Assembly (NCBI GenBank): GCA_030629295.1
Contig: DAOVPH010000058.1
Coordinates: 1 to 9,225, forward strand
DNA length: 9,225 bases
Origin: Candidatus Latescibacterota bacterium
Lineage (GTDB): Bacteria; Latescibacterota; MVCY01
Direction of reading: 5' to 3'
Shown here: piece after piece, positions 1 to 7,300 of the stretch
Position numbering within the stretch: position 1 is the first letter of the stretch
How the letters are laid out: the number at the start of each line of letters is the position of its first letter
Program-made: the position numbers and the translations under genes
The notes under the pieces: generated by a model
What the model saw: the letters and a program-made list of their open reading frames with translations, nothing else
Told to the model about the DNA's origin: nothing
Database searches by the model: none

Positions 1-47
1 ACCCATTGTTCGAGTTTTCCTTTCCTGCCGAATTGCTGAACACCTTC
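1..47 (-). other. Left-edge region after the DUF1464 gene, possible start of another minus-strand gene
   Basis: On the minus strand, the 47 bases after the DUF1464 stop contain an ATG at 6-4 preceded by a purine-rich stretch (GGAAAGGA) about 11 nt upstream. This could be the start of a further gene of the same operon running off the window. A GTG at 43-41 also opens a frame that stays open to the edge, so I cannot choose between them. No hairpin with a T-run is visible here, so the operon does not obviously end at this point. Confidence 0.2.
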
Positions 48-1037
48 TTAATCTCTGATGCCCATAATCTCTGTAATCATCCGATAGTTGCCGTCCAGCA
101 GGCCTTCTCCGATAATATAGGCGCCGCAGGCGGCCTCTTTCGCCACCTGGGAAGGTCTGTTTACTTTCACCACCTGGCTGTATTTCTGGAGTCTATCTCT
201 CAGTTCCTCCTTTATAAAAGCATCTCCTATTAATCTACCGGAGAGGATAATCTGCTTAGGATGGGGAACAGCGACCGACATTGAGGCGACATCTTTCTCG
301 ACACTTTCGGCCAGAAGGGTCATTGCCTCCGGGTAACTCTTTAGGTCCTTTGGCTCGATTCCTTGCCCCACGAAATCTCTCACTCCTCCCTTGAAAACGA
401 CATCTTGAGTGGGATTTTTCAACCGGATGGCAAGTTCAGCATCCATACCACCACAGGCAATAAATCCCAGGGATCCATTTGTCCCCCCTATTCCATCCAC
501 TATCCTGCCATTGATTACTCCCAAGACTGCGGTAAAACCGTACCCTATTTCTACATAAATAAAGGATGTCTTTTCATAAGGGAGATTTAATTGCTCGCTT
601 TGGTATGTAATTCCCAGCGCCACACAACAGACTTTATCTGCTGTTCCCATATCCATCTTTCCCCATTTTCTGTATTGAGGGACTGTCTTTAGATGAACTA
701 CCCCAGGGGTGAACCACACCGGCATTTTCCTGTTTTTCATCTCCCAGAGAACACTTTTAATGCCCTCATTTACAGAGACCTGTGTATCTAAGGGAATCAT
801 AGCTCCTATCTTTTTTTCAGTGAGATTCTCAATGTTCATCAGAGGTATGCCATATCCTGATGGTCCCACGATAATATCCAGAGGCATCAATTCCTCGAGC
901 CTTTTGATAAGGACAAATGGGTTTTGGAATATCTCCTCCGAACTTATCGCCAGATCCACGATAATCCGTTGGTCGTTTTCCATCCCGAAAAGATCAAAAC
1001 TGTAAGTTCCTGGATCAATTCCTACTACTCTCATCAT
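48..1037 (-). CDS. DUF1464 family protein (ASKHA-fold predicted butyrate/acyl kinase)
   Basis: The 329-residue product resembles the DUF1464 (COG2441) family, annotated as predicted butyrate kinase and best known from archaea. The ASKHA nucleotide-binding pattern is visible. A phosphate-1 type motif GIDPGTYSFD lies at residues 6-15, and a second glycine-rich strand-turn-strand (EIGYGFTAVLGVINGRIVDG) at about 163-182, followed by GGTNGS. An adenosine-type segment ILSGRL is at 264-269, with a C-terminal helix ACGAYIIGEGLLDG at 303-316. The KMDMGTADK segment at 127-135 is, from memory, also characteristic of the family. There is no signal peptide or membrane segment, so it should be cytosolic. 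Length is close to the usual ~330-350. The gene begins ATGATG. AGGAGG sits only 2 nt from the first ATG but 5 nt from the second, so initiation at 1034 (MRVVGIDPG) is more likely. It is translationally coupled to the radical SAM gene. The substrate is not known, and 'butyrate kinase' is a family-level prediction. Confidence 0.75.
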   Translation of the reverse strand: MMRVVGIDPGTYSFDLFGMENDQRIIVDLAISSEEIFQNPFVLIKRLEELMPLDIIVGPSGYGIPLMNIENLTEKKIGAMIPLDTQVSVNEGIKSVLWEMKNRKMPVWFTPGVVHLKTVPQYRKWGKMDMGTADKVCCVALGITYQSEQLNLPYEKTSFIYVEIGYGFTAVLGVINGRIVDGIGGTNGSLGFIACGGMDAELAIRLKNPTQDVVFKGGVRDFVGQGIEPKDLKSYPEAMTLLAESVEKDVASMSVAVPHPKQIILSGRLIGDAFIKEELRDRLQKYSQVVKVNRPSQVAKEAACGAYIIGEGLLDGNYRMITEIMGIRD

Positions 1038-2041
1038 CTCCTCCTAAGGGGACAGGAAGGATCCGATTCAAACCAGTTGCCAGTTAAGGAATAGGTTCTG
1101 GATCGACATCCTCCGCAGTTGTATAAGTAAGGACATTCCCGGCACTCACCCAACCTTGAACAGAAGTCCTTTATCCTCTGTATAAGCTCATTTTTTTGTA
1201 CATCCTCCCATATTTGGGGCAGGTCTTTTTCTCCTGCATTACCTACCACCAAAGGTGCAAAGGTGCAGGGTCTCACATCGCCATTTGTTTCGATAAATAG
1301 GTAATCACCAAAGATACAACGGCTAACAGAAGGCACAATTATTCCGCTTTCAGAGCTGGCAGAGTAGTCAATTTTATTGACCTCTAAAAAGGGCCTAAAA
1401 AAGGGTTCGTCGAAAAATATGTCTATTCCATAAGTTCTCTGACACTCCATTACTGAGGAGATAATTTTTTGGTAGTCCTCACTTCCGAGGACATATTTCC
1501 TATAGTCTTCACAAGGTTTCAGTCCCAGAAATATGATCTTGGGGATCTTCAATTGTTCAGCGAACTGAAAAATTTCCTCAATTTGCCGGTAATTATGCTG
1601 CCCGATAGTGACATTACACGCATTCAGTATTCCGTATTTGCTCAGCAGCCGTATCGCTTTCTTCAGGGTACCAAAGTCTGCCCCCTTTCTAATCTCCTGG
1701 TAGCTTTTCTTATCAGTACCATCAACACTTATCATAACTCTCACTTCTAACTCGGCCAGCTTTTTAGCTGTTTTTTCGTTAAGCAGCATTCCGTTAGTGA
1801 TAAGATATGTCACTATTCCGCCTTGTTTAATAATGGAGAGAACATCGAAGAGCTCCTCTCGCAGCAGGGGTTCTCCTCCTTCGATGATAACCCATTGAGG
1901 AGAAAGCTGGGGTATCTGTTCGGCAAGCTCCAACACCCGATTGCCTTCAAGCTGTGGGGATGCCATTCCTCGGCAGTGCAGGCATTTGAGATTACATTCG
2001 TTTGTAATTGCCCAGTCAATAAGATATGGATTTTTCTGCAT
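1034..2041 (-). CDS. Radical SAM protein with SPASM domain
   Basis: This 335-residue protein shows the radical SAM cluster motif CxxxCxxC at C16, C20 and C23 (NECNLKCLHC) and the glycine-rich GGEPLLR segment at 55-61 that helps bind S-adenosylmethionine. Strand motifs typical of the partial TIM barrel follow (YLITNGMLL, MISVDGTD at 103-110). The C-terminal third is a SPASM-type auxiliary iron-sulfur region: C242, then G254xxxxC259, C294, C300xxC303, C309xxC312 and C330, enough cysteines for one or two extra 4Fe-4S clusters. The protein should be a cytosolic radical enzyme. SPASM members modify peptides (RiPP maturases, PqqE), build anaerobic sulfatase cofactors or act in haem biosynthesis; I cannot assign the substrate. 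The start follows GGAGG at 2050-2046 with a 4-nt spacer. Its stop overlaps the DUF1464 start, suggesting a shared pathway. No precursor peptide gene is visible next to it. Confidence 0.88.
   Translation of the reverse strand: MQKNPYLIDWAITNECNLKCLHCRGMASPQLEGNRVLELAEQIPQLSPQWVIIEGGEPLLREELFDVLSIIKQGGIVTYLITNGMLLNEKTAKKLAELEVRVMISVDGTDKKSYQEIRKGADFGTLKKAIRLLSKYGILNACNVTIGQHNYRQIEEIFQFAEQLKIPKIIFLGLKPCEDYRKYVLGSEDYQKIISSVMECQRTYGIDIFFDEPFFRPFLEVNKIDYSASSESGIIVPSVSRCIFGDYLFIETNGDVRPCTFAPLVVGNAGEKDLPQIWEDVQKNELIQRIKDFCSRLGECRECPYLYNCGGCRSRTYSLTGNWFESDPSCPLRRR
1040..1045 (-). promoter_or_regulatory. Shine-Dalgarno site deciding the DUF1464 start
   Basis: A perfect AGGAGG on the minus strand lies inside the last codons of the radical SAM gene. 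Spacing is 2 nt to the ATG at 1037 and 5 nt to the ATG at 1034. The second is the better spacing and gives a TGATG stop-start overlap with the upstream gene. Confidence 0.7.
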
Positions 2042-2099
2042 ATTACCTCCAGTTTTCTTGGTAAAGCCTCAATCTTGATTACAAGTCAATCAATGTTTT
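2042..2099. other. 58-bp gap between the second CNNM gene and the radical SAM gene
   Basis: This is the largest gap inside the minus-strand gene run. It holds the radical SAM ribosome-binding site and a weak 6-bp AT-rich inverted repeat (TTGATT at 2075-2080, AATCAA at 2088-2093, 7-nt loop). Read leftward, the repeat is not followed by a T-run, so it is not a convincing terminator for the operon. A TTGACT at 2089-2084 has no good -10 at the right distance. The gap neither proves nor excludes a separate transcript for the last two genes. Confidence 0.4.
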
Positions 2100-3080
2100 T
2101 CATCTGTCAAACTCATCCTCGATCTCTCCCACGATTTCCTCTACAATGTCCTCGATGGTCACTATGCCCAGGGGGATATTCTTCCTGTCCACCACCACCG
2201 TCAGGGGATGTTGACTCTCCTGCATTTGGATCAACAGATGTTCGAGCCTGGTTGTGGCTTTGACTGCGGACACGGGTCTTATCAGAGGTTTTATCGGGGC
2301 ATCTGGTTTGAGTCCGAGCAGATCGGTGGCGACGACAATACCGAGGATATGAGAGTTTTTCTCCTCAAGCACTAACAGCCGGGAATACCCGCTGTTCGTC
2401 ACGATGGAGACTGCCTGGCTCACAGAGGAGTTAGCGCCGAGAGAGACAACCGACTGCAGGGGGATCATGATATTCCCAACCGGAGTGTGACCGAAGTCAA
2501 ATGTCCGGTAGATCATCTTCGCCTTCTGGGGAGTTACAGTCCCATCCCTGTGACCTTCTTTGACCAACATCTGGAGCTCTTCTCTGCTGAGGGGAAACTT
2601 TCCCTCATATTCGGTTTTCTTCGTTAATTTAAGCAGCATAGTGGCTGGCCATGAGGTGATTGAGATCACCGGCGCCAGGACTGTGGAAAAACCCTTGAGG
2701 ATATCTGCAGACCAAAGCACTAAGATATCTGCCCGATGATAGCAAAAAGCTTTGGGAAGGATCTCTCCGAAGACTAAGATAATTGGGACCATAATGAGCG
2801 TATTTAAAAGCTCTGCCTCTTGGGGGTGGCCGAAATGAATAATCAGATAGGTGGCCAGTGATGAGGCGGCAATATTCCCTATGTTTGTTCCCACCAGCGT
2901 GGTAGCCAGCACCTTCTCAGGAGTCTCTAATAACCGCTGGATAACCCTTGCCTTTTTATTGCCTGATTTAACTGAGTGACGAATTCTTATCCGGCTGCAG
3001 GAAACCAGCGCCGTCTCCATCCCGGAGAAAAAGGCGCTGAGCAGCACAAATAAAGCAATTAGCGGAATAAACCAGATCAT
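2100..3080 (-). CDS. CNNM/CorC-type DUF21-CBS membrane protein lacking the CorC_HlyC domain
   Basis: This 326-residue protein has the CNNM (DUF21) transmembrane domain at about 1-150. Family motifs are SAFFSGMETALVS (15-27), VGTNIGNIAASSLAT (63-77) and GEILPK (105-110). A CBS pair follows at about 200-318, ending in GIVTIEDIVEEIVGEIEDEFD. It stops directly after the second CBS domain, so the usual C-terminal CorC_HlyC domain is absent. The CBS1 entry motif reads MIPL, where the upstream paralogue has MTPR. The nucleotide-contact segment reads YSRLLVLEE (232-240) rather than the paralogue's YSRVPVYRD. Characterised relatives export Mg2+ or affect Co2+/Mg2+ resistance, and older annotations call them 'hemolysins'. 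It should sit in the inner membrane with cytosolic CBS domains. Its ATG overlaps the upstream stop by 4 bp (ATGA), so the two paralogues are probably made together and may form a heteromer. The altered CBS residues suggest weak or lost nucleotide sensing (inference). Confidence 0.85.
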   Translation of the reverse strand: MIWFIPLIALFVLLSAFFSGMETALVSCSRIRIRHSVKSGNKKARVIQRLLETPEKVLATTLVGTNIGNIAASSLATYLIIHFGHPQEAELLNTLIMVPIILVFGEILPKAFCYHRADILVLWSADILKGFSTVLAPVISITSWPATMLLKLTKKTEYEGKFPLSREELQMLVKEGHRDGTVTPQKAKMIYRTFDFGHTPVGNIMIPLQSVVSLGANSSVSQAVSIVTNSGYSRLLVLEEKNSHILGIVVATDLLGLKPDAPIKPLIRPVSAVKATTRLEHLLIQMQESQHPLTVVVDRKNIPLGIVTIEDIVEEIVGEIEDEFDR

Positions 3081-4300
3081 TCTTGAACCTTCTTTATCTC
3101 TAATTCTACAATTCGATTCCTTTGGGCTTCAATCACTTTAACCTGGAGCTGATCGATGCAAAATGATTCTCCCTTTTGGGGAATTCTGCCGGTTCTGCTG
3201 ATAACGAATCCGCCCACGGTCTCTACATCCTCGGCATCAATGGCAGTCCCAAATAGCTGGTTGAACCGCTCAATTTCCATCCGGGCAGAGACTCTTATTG
3301 TATTCAGATCTTTAAACTTATACCTCTCTCTTGGAGTGGGTTGATTTACTACTCTGCCCACCACCTCTTCTAACAGATCGTCTAAGGTGACCACTCCAGC
3401 TAAGGCCCCGTATTCGTCCACTACAACGAAGAGGTGTTTCTTTCGACCTTGGAACTTGGCCAGTAGTTGATGTAACCTTTTGGTTTGGGGAACAAAGTCA
3501 ACCTTTCGAACCGGCAGAGGACCTTTTTGTTTCTGACCCTCGTAGGCCAGTAAATCCTTAGCATAGACTATTCCCACGATATTCTCTGTTGAATCCCGAT
3601 ACACCGGAACTCTGGAGTAACGTTTCTCTTTTACTAACCGACAGGCCTCTGACAGGGAGATGTTCTCAGCTAAACTGAAGACCTCGACTCTGGGGGTCAT
3701 AATCTCTTTGACTGCCGTCTGGTCGAGTTCAAGGATATGAGTGATGGTCTCTTTCTCAAATCCTGCTACTGCGCCGTTGCTATGTCCCAGAGTTATCATC
3801 GTCTTTAACTCGTCCTCAGTGAGCCTGGCAACCTTCTCTTCTTCAGGATAGATAAGGCTCGTCAGTGCCCTCAAGGCTTCCCGCACTGGGAATATGGCCA
3901 TCGAGAACAGATAAAGAGACAAAGCTGCTCTTTTTGCCAGTTTCTCTGGATTGTGCACCGCTATACTTTTGGGGGCTATCTCTCCTAAGGCAAGAACTAA
4001 CAAAGTCATCAAGACAGTAGAGATCCAAACACCTTTCCCTCCCAGCAGGGTTATAAGCATACTGGTGGCCAAACTGGCCGCAAGCACGTTTACCAGCGTA
4101 TTACCTACCAACACAGAGGTGAGAAGTCGGCGAGCATGTTGAAGCTGAGATACTACGAGTTTGGCCTTTGATGACTTCTCCTGCTCTATTTTCCCCAACT
4201 GGAGTCTGCTCAAGGAGAAAAAGGCAGTCTCCGTTGAGGAGAAGAACGCTGACAGAAACAGAAGCACCAACAGTACGAGCAATTGTAGAGGTAAGTCCAT
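3077..4300 (-). CDS. CNNM/CorC family divalent cation transporter-like protein (DUF21-CBS-CorC_HlyC)
   Basis: This 407-residue protein has the complete family architecture. The DUF21/CNNM membrane domain covers about 1-150, with SAFFSSTETAFFSLS (17-31), VGNTLVNVLAASLAT (65-79) and GEIAPKS (106-112). Hydrophobic segments lie near 5-25, 60-85, 92-112 and 124-138. A CBS pair follows at about 200-315 (MTPR at 201-204, YSRVPVYRD at 228-236, VVDEYGALAGVVTLDDLLEEVVG near 293-315). The CorC_HlyC domain occupies about 328-405, with TVGGFVISRTGRIPQKGE at 361-378. Known relatives (CorC, YhdP/MpfA, human CNNMs) act in Mg2+ efflux with ATP-Mg binding at the CBS pair; the cation here is inferred. It starts 26 bp after the TPR gene stop. 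GGGGAG lies only 2 nt before the ATG, and a weaker GAAGGTGA lies further upstream. It is coupled by a 4-bp overlap to a shorter paralogue. Confidence 0.9.
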   Translation of the reverse strand: MDLPLQLLVLLVLLFLSAFFSSTETAFFSLSRLQLGKIEQEKSSKAKLVVSQLQHARRLLTSVLVGNTLVNVLAASLATSMLITLLGGKGVWISTVLMTLLVLALGEIAPKSIAVHNPEKLAKRAALSLYLFSMAIFPVREALRALTSLIYPEEEKVARLTEDELKTMITLGHSNGAVAGFEKETITHILELDQTAVKEIMTPRVEVFSLAENISLSEACRLVKEKRYSRVPVYRDSTENIVGIVYAKDLLAYEGQKQKGPLPVRKVDFVPQTKRLHQLLAKFQGRKKHLFVVVDEYGALAGVVTLDDLLEEVVGRVVNQPTPRERYKFKDLNTIRVSARMEIERFNQLFGTAIDAEDVETVGGFVISRTGRIPQKGESFCIDQLQVKVIEAQRNRIVELEIKKVQE

Positions 4301-4326
4301 ATCTCCCCGTTCACCTTCGACGCAAG

Positions 4327-7300
4327 CTATTTTTGTTGCCTATTTTCCAATTTGTTCAATCGTTGCTTTGCTGCCCTCCCCCATTCGCTTGAGGCACCAT
4401 AGCGGACTATTATTCGTCCGTAGAGATTTTTGGCCTGGATAAAGTTGTTCAACTTCTCACAGGCTTGTCCTGCTTTGTACTGGGCGGTAACTGCCCACAT
4501 CTGTTGTTCCGGATTAAGGTAGGCTACCCTGAGGTACCAGTAGAGGGCGTCTTGATATTCAGCTAAGTTGAAATAACATTCAGCGATGTAATACCTGATC
4601 TCCGCCTCCTGTTCGCCGGTGCTCCAATGTAAGCACTGATTGAACTGCTCGATGGCTTCTTCATATCTCTCCAACTCCATCAGAAAAATACCGATCTTCA
4701 CCTTTACCCGGGGCGTGGATTCATAATCAGGGAAACGCTGGACCAATCTCTTCGCCGTGTCAATCGCCAGGCCCAACTGACCCAACCTTTCGTAAGTGAG
4801 AATGAGATTAAACATAGCATCAGGGGCCAGGGCCGTAGTGGTATCCGCCAACACCTTCTGGTAAGCGTCTGCGGCTTTGGCGAACTGTCGTTCCAAGTAG
4901 TAGAATCCTCCCAATTTCATATTGCCCTGCCCTATGTAGGCGCTGGAGGGGAAATCTTGAGAGAACTGAACAAGCTCCTCAACTGCTTCGTTGTTTTTTC
5001 CCTCTTGTAAGAGACAAACGGCGATGTGATAGGAGGCGTCGTCGGCAAACTCACTTCCAGGGAACTCGTTCAACACCAGCTGGAACTGTTCCCGTGCCTT
5101 CTTGTATGCCTTTTGCTCCCACCAGAGCAGTCCCCGTTCATATTCAAATCGGGCGATCCACTGCGGAGCCTTCGGTGACTGGCCAAATCTCTTTTTGAAA
5201 CTGCGCAGAGCACTGCCAGCTCGCTTTTCCTGTCCGGTTCGCAACAGACAGATCGCTATCCCTCCGGCAGCCTCCATACGCTCCTGATCAAGGGAGAGGG
5301 TTAAAGTATAAGCTGAAAGAGCGTCCTGGTATTTTCTCTGGCGGAGGAAGATAGCGCCTGCCCTCTCCGCAGCCTCCGGGGCGAAGACACTGGAGGAAAA
5401 CTTCTGGGTCAATTCCTCCCAGGTCCGAATAGCTTCAGATTCATCTCCCAGAGAAAGCAGCAGCTTTCCTTTGTGGAAAAGCACACTATCTGAAGCGATA
5501 TCCTGGGGATAAGAACGCAAGAACTGGTTGCATAGGTCCACAGCTTCGGCGTATTTGCCTTTTTTCTCATAAATGGAGGCCAGCCCCAACAGGGCCCTCT
5601 TAATAGTCTTTTTCTCGGGGCTTTCAGGGGGAGAGGTTAGTGTTTCGTCTTCTTCACCTGTCTGTTTCAGTATCTCCTGGTAAAGCAGAGCCGCTTGGTC
5701 TGTCTGGCTAATTTGCGAGTAAGCCTGGGCCAGATATAGACGGATAAGCTGGGGCGACTGGTCGGGGAAAAACCGTTGGGTAAGCAGGGGGCGAAACTGC
5801 TCGGTTGCCCCCTGGAAATCCCCTCGTAGAAAAAGAAGCCGGCCCAGTTGAAAGCGGGACCTGTCCGTCAATTCACTGTCGGGATACCGGAAGAGCAGGC
5901 TTCGGAAGGAGGACTCAGCTGTCTTAAAGTCTTCTGTGTCTATCTGGCAGACCCCGATTCCAAATCGGGCGTTGTCAGCGTAGGGACTCTGGGGGAATTG
6001 GTCTTGCAGTTTTTGATAAATAGACATCGCTTGCTGAGTTAGGCTGGAATCCTGCCGGCCCAGTCCCCGGTAGGCATCACCGATCCTCAACAGGACAAAA
6101 TCCAGACGGTTGCTCTCCAGATAGGTCTCCAGGAATTGCTGGTATGAATTGAGCATAAGATCCCATCTGGCAGAATCAGATGGGGCAGCGGAAAGGGCGT
6201 TTTCGATAAGAAAAATAGCAGCATCATCTGCCCAACTACTTTGGGGATAGTTTTTCACCAGCGTCTGATAGGCCTCGGCTACCCTTGGGGAGAATTCCTT
6301 AGCTGCCTGGGGTTGGCCGTTTAAGACGCACTTCTGGTGCAGTTTAAGATAACACTGGGCCAGCAGGTATTGGGCACTGTCCGCACGGCTGCTCTGCGGG
6401 TATCTCTGCACATAGGCTCGGAGAACAGATGCTGTTCCCTCAAAATCCTTTAACTCTCTGTAACAGGTGAGAGCTAAGCTGTACAGGGCTTGCTCCTCTG
6501 AACCTCCGGTGAAACCGTCTTTTAATACCTGGACAAGGATCTTTGTTGCCAGCTTCCAGTCGGGTGAAAACTGCTCAATATATTCCAATCTCTGGTGGGC
6601 TTCTGAGGCGAATTGACCAGTGGGAAAGCGCTGCAGGAGCAGTTGGTATTCCTCTTGGGCCCTGATGGACTCGCCCTGCTGTTCCAGACATCTGGCAAGG
6701 GCAAATTGAGATGACTCAGCAAGCGCAGAAGCACCTTGAGCCAACTCCTGGTAGAGTAAGACCGCTCTGTTTAGCCAGTGAAGGTCTCTCTGGTAAAGCC
6801 TGGCTAGCTCAAATTTCATCCTCTCAGCTTCCTCTTTCTGATCACAAAGGGAGAGGTATTCGGTGTAAAATCGGGCCGCCTCAGCCGCCTGTCCATTTCT
6901 CAAATGAGCCTGGGCCAAAAGCTGGTAGGAGGACTTCAAATATTTTGAATCAGGTACCAGGGCCTGCAATTTCCTGAAAGTACACAGAGCTGATTCTAAG
7001 TCATTCTGATCTAAGTAAGTCCTTTCCAGACCGAGCAATGCTTCTGGCTGGTGAGGACTTTGGGGATAATCCTTCAGGAAACTCCGGTACCAGAGGATTG
7101 CCAGAGAGTCATTCTCTGCCAGAGAATAGGAGTCGGCCAGATCAAGCAGGGCGTTTTCTTTTAACTCCCCCTCAGGCAGCACCCCACTGGCCTGCTGGAG
7201 AAACTCCGCCGCTTGTGAGAACTGCCCCTTTTCCCGAAGCTGACCAGCCAACAGGATTGCTGCCTGGCCTGTAGTGGGGTTTTTAGGGAAGTCTTTTTTA

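Noticed and set aside
1813..2019. Small minus-strand frame inside the radical SAM gene as a possible precursor peptide
   Set aside because: It lies entirely within the radical SAM coding sequence in another frame, and its start is not associated with a ribosome-binding site that I can see.
2061..2089. TTGACT with a possible -10 as an internal promoter for the radical SAM gene
   Set aside because: The hexamer at 17-bp spacing is CTTTAC, a poor -10 match, so the evidence is too weak to list as a promoter.
2075..2100. Small hairpin followed by TGTTTTT on the plus strand, terminator-like
   Set aside because: The stem is only 6 AT-rich pairs, and no plus-strand gene ends there. Leftward, the direction of the operon, no T-run follows it.
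4161..4442. Plus-strand open frames opposite the TPR and CNNM genes (also near 1823-2263 and 6711-6977)
   Set aside because: They are antisense to genes with clear family motifs, have no supporting ribosome-binding sites and give compositionally odd, motif-free proteins.
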